From positions 1 to 60,666 of the forward strand of contig CATZRD010000009.1 of assembly GCA_958423465.1 (NCBI GenBank): a stretch of 60,666 bases of DNA, written 5' to 3'. The position numbers and the translations under genes were made by a program. Numbering within the stretch: position 1 is the stretch's first letter; the number at the start of each line of letters is the position of its first letter. Shown one piece after another: positions 1 through 8,150 of the stretch. Below the pieces are notes generated by a model. That model searched no databases. It was not told the DNA's origin and saw only the letters and a list, made by a program, of their open reading frames with translations. This stretch comes from an uncultured Oscillospiraceae bacterium. GTDB lineage: Bacteria > Bacillota > Clostridia > Oscillospirales > Oscillospiraceae.

Positions 1-2
1 TG

Positions 3-641
3 TCCCTGCTGATGGGAGCCCTGTCCGCGGCGGTGATCGCCGTTGTTTATCAGGGAATTCCTGTGGCTGCCCTGGGAGGGTATATGATGGACGGATTTTC
101 CGTGGACAGCGAGGACGCCATCATGCGCAGCCTCCTGAACCGCGGCGGCATGAAGGGAATGCTCAGTCTGGTGGCCACGTTTATCGGCGCGCTGGGGTTG
201 GGCGGTATTTTGAACAAGGTCGGTTTGATCCAGCCGCTGCTGGACGCTCTGACCCGCCGCGTAAAATCCGGCAAGGGGCTGATCGTTATCACAATGGTCA
301 TCACCTGGATTGCGGTTACGGTGATCGCCACGAACAACTTCGCCTTCGCCATGATCGGCACGCTGTTCCCCTCCATCTTCGCAAAATATAATTTGAAATC
401 CGAGAACCTCTCGCGGGCGCTGGAAGACTGCGGCACCTTAGGCAACGTGCTGGTGCCCTGGAGCGTGGGCGCGGGCTTCGCCACCGGCACCCTGGGCGTT
501 TCCGCGTTTGAGTATGCGCCTTGGGCATTCCAAAACTATATTACGCCGCTGGTCACGCTGGTCCTTGTGTTCTGCAACTATAAGATCGCGAAGATCGATC
601 CCAATAAGGGTTTAGAGCTGCAGGCGGACGCGGAGGATTGA
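3..641 (+). CDS. nhaC: NhaC-type Na+/H+ antiporter, C-terminal part
   Basis: Reading frame open from the first bases of the window, so the 5' part lies outside; about 212 residues are visible. The product is a membrane protein with several hydrophobic segments. It has the NhaC-family pattern around GALGLGGILNKVG, the helix with TNNFAFAMIGTLFP, and the motif EDCGTLGNVLVPWSVGAG typical of the C-terminal half of NhaC antiporters. The family exchanges Na+ (sometimes malate/lactate plus H+) across the cytoplasmic membrane. The tail after the last segment is short and acidic. Four bases separate its stop from the next gene, a C-S lyase, so the two are probably co-transcribed. The family assignment is firm; the transported ion or substrate is not, since some NhaC relatives are amino-acid or organic-acid antiporters, and a C-S lyase partner would also suit an amino-acid substrate. 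Confidence 0.85.
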   Translation, partial: SLLMGALSAAVIAVVYQGIPVAALGGYMMDGFSVDSEDAIMRSLLNRGGMKGMLSLVATFIGALGLGGILNKVGLIQPLLDALTRRVKSGKGLIVITMVITWIAVTVIATNNFAFAMIGTLFPSIFAKYNLKSENLSRALEDCGTLGNVLVPWSVGAGFATGTLGVSAFEYAPWAFQNYITPLVTLVLVFCNYKIAKIDPNKGLELQADAED

Positions 642-645
642 TGAA

Positions 646-1821
646 ATGGAGTATCAATTCAATCTTCCTGTGGATCAGACACAGCTTCAGACCATGAAAT
701 GGGAGCCGCGCTATCGGGAGCATAAGGACCTTTTGTGCTACAGCCTGGCAGACAGCGACTTCTGCGCGCCGCCGCAGCTGGTGAAACGGCTGACGGAGCG
801 GGCGTCAAAGCCGCACTATGGCTATACATACCGGCCGGACAGCTTTTACGAGGCGGTGGTCAATTGGTACAGCCGCCATGCGCAGTGGTCTATTCGCCCG
901 GAATGGATCTCCAAGGGCTATGGGATCTATCCGTCGATCTGCCTTATGATTCAAGAGTTTACCAGGCCGGGCGACGGGATCATTTTCCAAACGCCGGTCC
1001 ATGAGGTGTTCTGGACCGTGATTGAAGCGAACGGCAGGCGGCCTGTGGAAAATCCGCTGCTGCTCACGGAGAATGGATATCAGATCGATTTCGAGGATTT
1101 TGAAGAAAAGATCGTTCGAAACCATGTGGGGATATTTATGCTTTGCAGTCCGCACAACCCGGTTTGCCGCGTATGGACAAAAGCGGAATTGAGCCGGCTG
1201 GCGGAGATCTGCATCAAGCACAATGTCCTGATCGTTTCAGACGAGGTCTATTCTCCGCTGGTCCATCCGGGACAGACCTTTGTTCCCATGGCGTCTCTCT
1301 CCCCGGAGGTATCGGCCCATACGATCACCTGCTTTTCCCCCAGTAAGGCATTCAGCCTGACAGGCATCAAGGATTCCCTGGTCATTACGGAGAACCCCGC
1401 GTACTTCCAGCGCTATGAGAAGGCCCTGATCCGGATGAATATGAACTTTGGCGCGAATCTTTTCGGCACGGTGGCGATCCAGTGCGTTTTGGATGAGTGC
1501 GACGATTGGCTGGAACAGCAGGTCGGCTACGTTGTGGAGACCCGCCGGCAGATGGAGAAGTATTTGGCGGAAACTATGCCGGAAATCAAGCTGATGCCCG
1601 GGCAGGCCACCTGCTTCGGATGGCTGGACTTCCGTGCGCTGGGCATGGAGGACAAGGCGCTGGAGGAATTCCTCATCAAGCGGGCGAAGGTCCTTCTCAG
1701 ACCGGGCTATCACATGGGGCCGGGCGGCAGCGGATTTATGCGGATGGTGCTGTCCTGCCCCAGGGAGACTGTGATGCAGGGCCTGCGGCAGATTCGCAGT
1801 GCGCTCCCTCCTGAGGGCTGA
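646..1821 (+). CDS. patB: PatB/MalY-type PLP-dependent C-S lyase / aminotransferase
   Basis: 391 residues, full length for the fold type I aminotransferase subgroup of MalY/PatB cystathionine beta-lyases. Visible signatures are the substrate-domain LLCYSLADSDF-like start (family: W-V-A-D-M-D-F), the cofactor segment SPHNPVCRVWTKAEL, the Asp/Tyr pair SDEVYSPLV that contacts the pyridine ring, and the PLP lysine in SPSKAFSLTGIK. The family cleaves cystathionine or cysteine S-conjugates to thiol, pyruvate and ammonia. The usual DMDF motif is changed to DSDF. Start: ATG four bases after the antiporter stop with only a weak GAGGA-like site, consistent with translational coupling. Exact substrate unknown. 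Confidence 0.85.
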   Translation: MEYQFNLPVDQTQLQTMKWEPRYREHKDLLCYSLADSDFCAPPQLVKRLTERASKPHYGYTYRPDSFYEAVVNWYSRHAQWSIRPEWISKGYGIYPSICLMIQEFTRPGDGIIFQTPVHEVFWTVIEANGRRPVENPLLLTENGYQIDFEDFEEKIVRNHVGIFMLCSPHNPVCRVWTKAELSRLAEICIKHNVLIVSDEVYSPLVHPGQTFVPMASLSPEVSAHTITCFSPSKAFSLTGIKDSLVITENPAYFQRYEKALIRMNMNFGANLFGTVAIQCVLDECDDWLEQQVGYVVETRRQMEKYLAETMPEIKLMPGQATCFGWLDFRALGMEDKALEEFLIKRAKVLLRPGYHMGPGGSGFMRMVLSCPRETVMQGLRQIRSALPPEG

Positions 1822-1855
1822 ATCATCAGAAGCGCATCGGCAGGACCCCATATGC

Positions 1856-1895
1856 AAGCTGACATCACCGGGACAGGTCCCGGTGATGTCAGCTT
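1856..1895. terminator. Perfect 19-bp inverted repeat between convergent genes
   Basis: Arms 1856-1874 and 1877-1895 are exact reverse complements with only AG between them. It sits between the convergent patB and obgE genes, where a shared terminator is expected. No clean U-tract follows on either strand, although ATTTTCTCTATTTT follows a few bases later on the plus strand. A two-base loop means the RNA hairpin must open at its tip. It could also be a mobile palindromic repeat or a protein-binding site. Confidence 0.6.
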
Positions 1896-1971
1896 GACCA
1901 TTTTCTCTATTTTGCTGCGGCTCCGCCGGAGAACAGCGGTTCCCGCTGCCCGCCGCATGGAACAAAGCGGA

Positions 1972-3252
<1,281 letters not shown>

Positions 3253-3287
3253 AGGGAAGCCTCCCTTGTCTCTCTGATATTGGTTCT

Positions 3288-3316
3288 ATTTTACCCGATA
3301 TGGGGGGAAAATGCAA
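3288..3316 (-). promoter_or_regulatory. obgE promoter
   Basis: On the minus strand, TTGCAT (3311-3316), a 17-bp spacer and TAAAAT (3288-3293), about 35 bases before the obgE start codon. Matches the housekeeping sigma consensus at 4/6 and 5/6 positions. Confidence 0.7.
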
Positions 3317-3368
3317 GCCGCCGCCGGATTTTTACCGGGGATCCGGGAACGCCCAATTTACCACCAAA

Positions 3369-3402
3369 TGATAGTAAAATCAACACTACTATTTGATAGT
3401 AA
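3369..3402 (+). promoter_or_regulatory. Direct repeats TGATAGTAA upstream of XRE gene, probable operator
   Basis: TGATAGTAA occurs at 3369-3377 and again at 3394-3402, 25 bp apart. The second copy also lies in the imperfect palindrome ACTATTTGATAGT. TATACT at 3405-3410 could be a -10 box for the XRE gene. Sites of this kind next to a small XRE regulator usually serve autoregulation; this is inference from position. Confidence 0.5.
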
Positions 3403-3429
3403 GATATACTGCCGGTGAGGTGATGGTGA

Positions 3430-3624
3430 ATGTACTATCCACGGCTGCGGGACATGCGGGAGGACGCGGATAAGACCCAGAAGGAGATCGCGGCGCTGCT
3501 GGGCATCGACCAGCGGGTATACAGCACCTATGAGACCGGGAAGCGAGAGATCCCCAGCCGGTATCTCATTGTGCTGGCGGACTATTACCGCACGTCGGTA
3601 GATTATCTGCTGGGCCGGGTATAA
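3430..3624 (+). CDS. Small XRE/Cro-type DNA-binding regulator
   Basis: 64 residues, little more than a single HTH_3 domain. The pattern L-R-x-M-R-E-D-A-D-K-T-Q-K-E-I-A, then LLGIDQRVYSTYETGKREIPS and a final LADYYRTSVDYLLGR is the classical Cro/cI five-helix domain, with the recognition helix around QRVYSTYETG. No effector domain is present, so it can only bind DNA and dimerise. The start ATG 3430 has an AGGTGAT ribosome site. Direct repeats 28-60 bases upstream are likely its operator. It shares a bidirectional terminator with rpmA and lies on the opposite strand, splitting the usual rpmA-obg neighbourhood. Target genes are unknown beyond probable autoregulation. Confidence 0.9.
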   Translation: MYYPRLRDMREDADKTQKEIAALLGIDQRVYSTYETGKREIPSRYLIVLADYYRTSVDYLLGRV

Positions 3625-3654
3625 AAAGAGCTGCCGCGTGAGCGGCAGCTCTTT
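3625..3654. terminator. Bidirectional terminator of XRE gene and rpmA operon
   Basis: Perfect 13-bp stem (3625-3637 with 3642-3654) with loop GTGA. A-rich left and T-rich right flanks let it act for the plus-strand XRE gene and for the minus-strand rplU-prp-rpmA operon. Confidence 0.85.
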
Positions 3655-3669
3655 ACTCGTAAGACGGGA

Positions 3670-3957
3670 TCAGGCCTCGTAGACGGAGACCTGCTTGCGA
3701 TCCTTGCCCAGACGCTCGAAACGGACCACGCCGTCGGCCTTGGCGAACAGGGTGTCGTCGCTGCCGCGGCCCACGTTGACGCCGGGGTGGATATGGGTGC
3801 CGCGCTGGCGGACCAGGATGTTGCCGGCCAGGACGTGCTGCCCGTCAGCCCGCTTGGGCCCCAGGCGCTTGGACTCGGAATCACGGCCGTTCTTGGTGGA
3901 ACCAACGCCCTTCTTGTGAGCGAAGAACTGAAGACCAATGTTCATCATGATGCGCAT
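3670..3957 (-). CDS. rpmA: Ribosomal protein L27 (precursor with N-terminal extension)
   Basis: 95 residues. Core L27 begins at AHKKGVGSTKNGRDSESKR, preceded by a short extension ending MNIGLQFF. In Firmicutes, L27 is made with such an extension, which Prp removes after the LQFF; the exposed N-terminus reaches toward the peptidyl-transferase centre. The prp gene is directly upstream in the same operon. The start at 3957 uses ATG with AAAGGA close by; M5 (or M4) is a possible alternative. The cleavage site is taken from family knowledge; the motif itself is visible. Confidence 0.97.
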   Translation of the reverse strand: MRIMMNIGLQFFAHKKGVGSTKNGRDSESKRLGPKRADGQHVLAGNILVRQRGTHIHPGVNVGRGSDDTLFAKADGVVRFERLGKDRKQVSVYEA

Positions 3958-3998
3958 ACCATCCTTTCTGCAAGATGCTTCGCGGGGGGAGAGGGGGC

Positions 3999-4331
3999 CT
4001 AGTCGGCCTCCATGACTTCAATATTGTCGGGGTACTCGTTGTGCAGCTCGCTGAGGTAGACCATGAGGCCCGTCAGCAGGGACTGGCAGGTGCTCTCGGC
4101 GGTCTGGCCCAGGGAGCCGGGGAGCCGCAGGGAGATGGAGGCGTCGCTGTCGCTGACCCTCACCGCGGCGCTGAGGCCCATCACGTCGTTGACCACGCAC
4201 TCGACGAGCCGAATGGCGCTGGTGACAGCGGCGCAGACGATGTCCTCGCCCTGATCGGCGAAGCCGCTGTGGCCCCGGGCCTCAAAGCCCAGGATGCGGT
4301 CGCCCTCCGTGCGGAATGTGACGGTCGTCAT
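3999..4331 (-). CDS. prp: Ribosomal-processing cysteine protease Prp
   Basis: 110 residues, normal for Prp (YsxB/DUF464). The catalytic His lies in the conserved FEARGHSGFADQGEDIVCAAVT region (GHSG) and the catalytic Cys in DIVCAA, the two hallmarks of the family. Prp cuts the N-terminal extension from L27, and from some phage proteins, during ribosome biogenesis. It sits between rplU (3-base gap) and rpmA (41 bases), the standard Firmicute order, so enzyme and substrate are co-expressed. ATG 4331 is the evident start. Confidence 0.95.
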   Translation of the reverse strand: MTTVTFRTEGDRILGFEARGHSGFADQGEDIVCAAVTSAIRLVECVVNDVMGLSAAVRVSDSDASISLRLPGSLGQTAESTCQSLLTGLMVYLSELHNEYPDNIEVMEAD

Positions 4332-4334
4332 GCC

Positions 4335-4646
4335 TCAGGCGTTAATCTTGGTGATCTCCACCTTGGTGTAGGGCTGACGATGGCCCTGCCGCTTGCGGTA
4401 ACCCTTCTTGGGGTTGTACTTGAAGATGCGAATCTTCTTGCCCTTGCCGTTCTTCACGGTGTTGGCCTCCACGGTGGCGCCGGCCACGGTGGGGGTGCCG
4501 ATGGTGGCGCTGTCGCCGTCCAGCACAGCCAGGACCTGGTCAAAGACCACCTGATCGCCGGCCTCCACGGGCAGCTTCTCGATGAACAGGGTGTCGCCCT
4601 CGGCAACCTTGTACTGCTTGCCGCCGGTAACGATGATTGCGTGCAT
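4335..4646 (-). CDS. rplU: Ribosomal protein L21
   Basis: 103 residues starting MHAIIVTGGKQYKV, the usual L21 N-terminus, and ending with the conserved KKGYRKRQGHRQPYTKVEI tail. The frame is open further upstream, but the conserved start and a GAGGTG ribosome site eight bases before ATG 4646 decide the start. L21 binds 23S rRNA domain I in the 50S subunit. First gene of rplU-prp-rpmA, driven by a near-consensus promoter about 120 bases upstream. Confidence 0.97.
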   Translation of the reverse strand: MHAIIVTGGKQYKVAEGDTLFIEKLPVEAGDQVVFDQVLAVLDGDSATIGTPTVAGATVEANTVKNGKGKKIRIFKYNPKKGYRKRQGHRQPYTKVEITKINA

Positions 4647-4756
4647 TCCTTTTGCACCTCGCTTTCCTTTATTATGAAGCACTTGACCGCGCTTCTTTAC
4701 GGGCTCGCTGTCGTAGGTGGCGTCCCATGGGCGCACTTATACCCATTCAAAGCGGC
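4647..4756 (-). ncRNA. Probable L21 leader (rplU 5' UTR)
   Basis: About 110 nt of transcribed leader lie between the predicted start point (near 4756) and the rplU ATG. It contains short complementary segments and the stretch GGGACGCCACCTACGACAGC. Many Firmicutes have a conserved structured L21 leader thought to mediate ribosomal-protein autoregulation. The match is by position and general appearance; a covariance search was not possible. Confidence 0.5.
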
Positions 4757-4762
4757 TTACCT

Positions 4763-4791
4763 AGTATAACAGCGGAAGATGCCGCTGTCAA
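4763..4791 (-). promoter_or_regulatory. rplU operon promoter
   Basis: Minus strand TTGACA (4786-4791), 17-bp spacer, TATACT (4763-4768). A near-perfect housekeeping promoter, as expected for ribosomal protein genes. Confidence 0.9.
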
Positions 4792-4832
4792 CCGGTTTTT
4801 CAAATTTTGCCGTCAAATCCTCGACTTTTTCA

Positions 4833-5291
4833 TCAATACGCCAGGTTTTCTGCCGTCCAGTCCCGGATGACGCCGCTGTAACGGGCGCACTGGGCCCGGG
4901 CCAGGGCCACGTCCAGATTGACATAATTCCCACACTCGGCGGAGCTTTTCCCTGGCATAGGTCCGCTCCAGGCGGCGCCGGCGGCAAAGACCTCCTTCAC
5001 CAGGTCCACGGCGGCCTGATCGGAGAGCTTTCTGCTGTCGAAGAGGAAGTAGAAACCGGTCTGGCAGCCCATGGGGCCGAAATAGATCACCGCGTCCCTG
5101 GCGGCGCTGCTGCGCAGCAGGGTGGCGATGATGTGCTCCACGGAGTGCATTTCGGCGTTGGTCAGCAGGTCGCCGGTGTTGGGCTTCTTGAAGCGGAGGT
5201 CGAAGGTGGTCACATCCCCGTCCCGGCGGGACAGGTACATGCCGGGGACCAGCTTGTTGTGGTCCACCATAAAGCTGGCGATACGTTCCAT
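4833..5291 (-). CDS. luxS: S-ribosylhomocysteine lyase LuxS
   Basis: 152 residues. Iron ligands are visible in HSVEH (HxxEH) and in the AECGNY segment, and the catalytic Cys in GPMGCQTGFY. LuxS splits S-ribosylhomocysteine into homocysteine and DPD, the precursor of autoinducer 2. In-frame GTG at 5297 lies only three bases from AAGGAG, while ATG 5291 has ideal spacing, so 5291 is chosen. The enzyme for the preceding step (mtnN) is the next gene upstream on the same strand, separated by a repeat-rich spacer, so the SAH-to-homocysteine route is encoded side by side. Confidence 0.96.
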   Translation of the reverse strand: MERIASFMVDHNKLVPGMYLSRRDGDVTTFDLRFKKPNTGDLLTNAEMHSVEHIIATLLRSSAARDAVIYFGPMGCQTGFYFLFDSRKLSDQAAVDLVKEVFAAGAAWSGPMPGKSSAECGNYVNLDVALARAQCARYSGVIRDWTAENLAY

Positions 5292-5334
5292 GTTCACATT
5301 CTCCTTATGTGCAGCGATCAGACGATCAAATGTA

Positions 5335-5663
5335 ACGACAGAATGGCGGGGCGCCGCCCCGCACCCCGATGGGGCGCTGCCCCATGCCCCGCAAGCCTTT
5401 CAAAAGGCTTGATTTGGTCAAAAAAGTGCAAGCACTTTTTTGAAGGGGAGGGACCGGGCCGAGTGCGGCCCGCAAAGTGTTTTTCCGACGTACACGCCGC
5501 CGGAAAAACGATTTAGGATCATTTCGCCGCTGCGGCGGCGAAACGCCTGCGGCGGGCTCTTGAGCGATTTGATTCAAGATCTGGCAAAATAATTTTTCCC
5601 TGGCGAAACAGCGTTTCGCCATAAAGTTCTTTTGATCCTTTTCTTTCAAGAAAAGGATGTATG
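5335..5663. repeat. Palindrome-rich intergenic repeat block between mtnN and luxS
   Basis: The roughly 370 bases between luxS and mtnN hold no credible gene. They contain a run of GC-rich hairpins: GGGGCGCCGCCCC, ATGGGGCGCTGCCCCAT, AAGCCTTTCAAAAGGCTT, AAAAAAGTGCAAGCACTTTTTT (5418-5440 region) and others. The part at 5598-5663 (CTGGCGAAACAGCGTTTCGCC followed by a CTTTTCTTTCAAGAAAAGGA hairpin) recurs in similar form at 8727-8795, again directly at the 3' end of a minus-strand gene. This suggests a dispersed REP-like family that may act as terminator or mRNA stabiliser. Confidence 0.65.
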
Positions 5664-5664
5664 C

Positions 5665-6351
5665 CTACTCGTCCCGCAGCCGCTGGGCGAAGGGCAGGAC
5701 GACGGCGTTGAGCGTTTCCATGGCCTGGCGGAAGTTAAAGTACTCCTGGGCGTTGTTCTCCCGGCACAGCCGGTCGGAGACGGACTTCAGAGCGGTGAAA
5801 TCCACCCCGCTGCGCAGGCAGACCTGGGCGATGGCGCAGCCCTCCATCTCGCACAGGGTGGGGGAGAAGGTCCTTGCCACCCAGTCCGCCCGGTCCCCTC
5901 GGACCATAAAGGCGTCGCCGGTGGCCACGTCCCCGATCTCGTGGGCCACGCCCAGGTCCGTCAGAATGGCGTCCGCCCGCTTCAGTCCGTCGGTGGGGAA
6001 GTAGATCTGATTCACCGTGGAGACCATGCCGATGGGGTCCCCCATGGCGGTGGTGTCCACGTCGTGCTGGACAAACCCCTTGGCCAGCACCACCGTGCCG
6101 ATGGGCAGGTCCAGAAAGCTGCCCGCCACCCCGGCGTTGACGATCCAGTCCGGCCGGTGGCGGTCGATGACGAACTGGGCGCTCATGGCGGCGTTCACCT
6201 TGCCGATGCCCCCGGCGTAGGCGATGATCCCCGGCTGGATCTCATAGACCAGCAGGGCCCCGTCTCCCCGGTCGATGACGTTGGTCCCGGCGGCGGCCAG
6301 AAGGCTCTCGATCTCCCCCTCCATAGCGTAGGCCAGCGCGATCTTTTTCAT
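5665..6351 (-). CDS. mtnN: 5'-methylthioadenosine/S-adenosylhomocysteine nucleosidase
   Basis: 228 residues from ATG 6351, which has GGGAGGA upstream; the frame stays open further back, but MKKIALAYAMEGE is the family start. Features include the glycine-rich GIGKVNAA loop, NAGVAGSF, the substrate segment CEMEGCAIAQV with the EMEG ribose-binding motif, and SVSDRL, whose Asp is the expected catalytic acid. MTAN removes adenine from MTA and SAH; with SAH it yields S-ribosylhomocysteine, the LuxS substrate. Downstream on the same strand lies luxS. Confidence 0.95.
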   Translation of the reverse strand: MKKIALAYAMEGEIESLLAAAGTNVIDRGDGALLVYEIQPGIIAYAGGIGKVNAAMSAQFVIDRHRPDWIVNAGVAGSFLDLPIGTVVLAKGFVQHDVDTTAMGDPIGMVSTVNQIYFPTDGLKRADAILTDLGVAHEIGDVATGDAFMVRGDRADWVARTFSPTLCEMEGCAIAQVCLRSGVDFTALKSVSDRLCRENNAQEYFNFRQAMETLNAVVLPFAQRLRDE

Positions 6352-6383
6352 GGCGGTCGTTCCTCCCAAGTGTGGTTTTCCCC

Positions 6384-6412
6384 AGTATACCACAATTCTG
6401 CGCCCCGGTAAA
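6384..6412 (-). promoter_or_regulatory. mtnN promoter
   Basis: Minus strand TTTACC (6407-6412), 17-bp spacer, TATACT (6384-6389), about 33 bases before the mtnN start codon. Confidence 0.65.
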
Positions 6413-6447
6413 GCAGAAAGAATTTATTGAATTTCAATAAAAATATA

Positions 6448-6476
6448 TTGACAATCAGAAATACAGGGGGTATGAT
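6448..6476 (+). promoter_or_regulatory. Promoter of DUF2975-XRE operon
   Basis: TTGACA (6448-6453), 17-bp spacer, TATGAT (6471-6476). The predicted transcript starts about 25 bases before the first ATG. Confidence 0.85.
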
Positions 6477-6507
6477 AGGGATACCAAATCGAAGGAGGAA
6501 GCAGAAA

Positions 6508-6987
6508 ATGAAACGAGTTGGGCTGGTGCGGATATTGAAGGGGACCATCGTTTTTCTGGCGCTGATGGCGGCGGCCCTCTATATCCTGGCGTTTCCGGAG
6601 GTCATCCGGGAGATGGGGGCCATGGAGCCGGAATTTGAGTGGCTGGTGACGCCCTGCATCATCGCGGTGAGCCTCAGCGCGGCGCCCATCGCCGCGGCCA
6701 TGGCGCTGTTCTGGCGGATCTGCACGGAGATCGGGCGGGACAACTCCTTCAGCCACCGGAATGCCCGCTATCTGACCGGCGTCGGCATCTGCGCCCTGGT
6801 GGACACCGGCTACTGCGTGGTGGGGACCGTGACCATCTTCGCCATCACCGGGGGACAGCCGGGGATCATGCTGCTGTCCATGGCGGCGACGCTGGGAGGA
6901 CTGATGATCGCCGTGGCGGCGTTCCTGCTCAGCCATCTGGTGCTGAAGGCCGCCGATCTGAAGGCGGATAACGACCTGACCATTTAG
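6508..6987 (+). CDS. DUF2975 family membrane protein
   Basis: 159 residues from ATG 6508, which has the strong GAAGGAGGAA site; the frame extends upstream through the promoter and is not used. Four hydrophobic segments are seen at roughly 10-28, 48-68, 92-113 and 120-142. The loop with FWRICTEIGRDNSFSHRNARYL, where the polar IGRDNSFS motif precedes helix 3, is the DUF2975 signature. This family is nearly always paired with a YozG-like XRE regulator, and that gene follows 11 bases later. Function is unknown; a membrane partner or sensor for the regulator is the usual suggestion. Confidence 0.85.
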   Translation: MKRVGLVRILKGTIVFLALMAAALYILAFPEVIREMGAMEPEFEWLVTPCIIAVSLSAAPIAAAMALFWRICTEIGRDNSFSHRNARYLTGVGICALVDTGYCVVGTVTIFAITGGQPGIMLLSMAATLGGLMIAVAAFLLSHLVLKAADLKADNDLTI

Positions 6988-6998
6988 GAGGTGACGAT

Positions 6999-7220
6999 AT
7001 GCCGATCGTGGTCAATCTGGACGTGATGCTGGCCAGGCGGAAGATGACCCTCAGCCAGCTGTCGGAGCAGGTGGATGTGACCCTGGCCAACCTCTCCATC
7101 CTCAAGACCGGCAAGGCCCGGGCGGTGCGCTTCACCACCCTGGAGGCCATCTGCCAGGCCCTGGACTGCCAGCCGGGGGATCTTCTGGCCTATGTTCCCG
7201 AGGAGGACAAGAAGGAATGA
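6999..7220 (+). CDS. YozG-like XRE regulator paired with DUF2975
   Basis: 73 residues, one Cro/cI-type domain. MPIVVNLDVMLARRKMTLSQ, then LANLSILKTGKARAVRFTTLEAICQALDCQPGDLL is the compact YozG/YdaS-like form with helices 2-3 around VDVTLANLSILKTGK. A GGAGGTGAC ribosome site precedes ATG 6999. Co-transcribed after a DUF2975 gene and overlapping the next gene by 4 bases (ATGA). Likely regulates its own operon; targets unknown. Confidence 0.9.
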   Translation: MPIVVNLDVMLARRKMTLSQLSEQVDVTLANLSILKTGKARAVRFTTLEAICQALDCQPGDLLAYVPEEDKKE

Positions 7221-7768
7221 AGATGGACGGGCCGGAGCTGCTGCTGGCGGCGTCGGGGGGAATTTTGGCGGCGTCGGCGGCGGTGTGCCTGATCCGGTGC
7301 CGGGGCCGCCTGCGGAAGATCCTGGCGGTGTGGACCGGCGTTTTTGCCGGGGCGCTGCTGACGCTGGCGCTGGGCGGATGGCTCCTGGCCCGGGCGGAGC
7401 TGGAGTGGCGGGGCTGGGTGATCTGTGTGCTGTACCATGCCGCCCTGGCCGGCGTGGCCGGAATCATGGTCTGCATCGTCCGCTGCCTGGGGCAGCTTAT
7501 GGAGGAGCGCCGGAAGTGGCTGCGGCGGTGCTGGACCGCCGCGGTGTCGGCGGCGGGGGTCTGGCTCCTGCTGATGGCGGCGCTGCTGGGCTTTGTGACG
7601 TTCGCCCTGGCCACTGAGGAGCGGGTGGTGGACTGGCCGGAGCAAAAGGTGGTGGAGGTGGACCGGTCCTGGCTGGACCCCTGCTACGTCTACTATGAGT
7701 ACCGGGGCCCGCTGGTCCGGGGCGCCGGCGCCCTGACGACCAGCCAGCGGTCCCTGCCGGGGCCGTAA
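7217..7768 (+). CDS. Small membrane protein of unknown function
   Basis: 183 residues; ATG 7217 overlaps the stop of the XRE gene, so translation is probably coupled. Hydrophobic segments at about 7-25, 35-56, 66-88 and 108-130, then a soluble tail with DRSWLDPCYVYYEYRGPLVRG. The final residues SLPGP and the stop codon fall inside a GC-rich unit (7752-7771) that is nearly repeated in a hairpin at 8104-8135, so the 3' end may have been remodelled by a repeat. No family recognised. Position after DUF2975-XRE suggests a membrane or stress module. Confidence 0.7.
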   Translation: MKMDGPELLLAASGGILAASAAVCLIRCRGRLRKILAVWTGVFAGALLTLALGGWLLARAELEWRGWVICVLYHAALAGVAGIMVCIVRCLGQLMEERRKWLRRCWTAAVSAAGVWLLLMAALLGFVTFALATEERVVDWPEQKVVEVDRSWLDPCYVYYEYRGPLVRGAGALTTSQRSLPGP

Positions 7769-7804
7769 GGCTCAACATCACAAAATCGTTGGAGGTGAGA
7801 CATC

Positions 7805-8098
7805 ATGACAACGGCCCTGCAGCTTGGAAGCCTTTTCCTGGGACTGATTGCGTGGGCGCTGCCCGCGGCGGCGCTGCTTTCCCCGGCGCTGGGGGAAAAG
7901 CGGGAGAGCATGGCGGTGCTCAGCAGTTTTAGCTGCGCCCTGTCGCTGCTGCTCCAGATTCTCTATTTCGGCTTCGCACGGCATTGGGAGGACGTGCTGG
8001 ATACCCGCGATGTGATCGTGGGCTGCGCCCTGATTCTGACGGCGGGAACGGCTCTGCTGAATGGACTTGTACTGCTGCGGCGCGGCGGGAAGAACTGA
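7805..8098 (+). CDS. Small three-helix membrane protein of unknown function
   Basis: 97 residues. Three hydrophobic stretches (about 8-28, 38-58, 69-91) separated by short charged loops, with a basic end RRGGKN. Ribosome site GGAGGTGAG eight bases before ATG 7805. Same strand and close spacing with the genes on both sides. No recognised domain; I infer only an integral membrane protein. Confidence 0.75.
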   Translation: MTTALQLGSLFLGLIAWALPAAALLSPALGEKRESMAVLSSFSCALSLLLQILYFGFARHWEDVLDTRDVIVGCALILTAGTALLNGLVLLRRGGKN

Positions 8099-8103
8099 CG
8101 GTC

Positions 8104-8135
8104 CGCCTTACGGCCCCTGCCGGGGCCGTAAGGCG
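8104..8135 (+). repeat. Perfect hairpin sharing a unit with 7752-7771
   Basis: 14-bp arms (8104-8117 and 8122-8135) with loop TGCC, lying just after one gene and just before the ribosome site of the next. The right half (CTGCCGGGGCCGTAAGGC) also occurs at 7754-7771 as the end of the gene at 7217. There is no U-tract, so a full terminator is unlikely; processing site or mobile palindrome are alternatives. Confidence 0.6.
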
Positions 8136-8150
8136 AGGGGAGGGACCCAT

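Noticed and set aside
5326..5649. A 107-codon minus-strand frame in the mtnN-luxS spacer
   Set aside because: It runs through palindromic repeats, with no ribosome site and repeat-derived composition.
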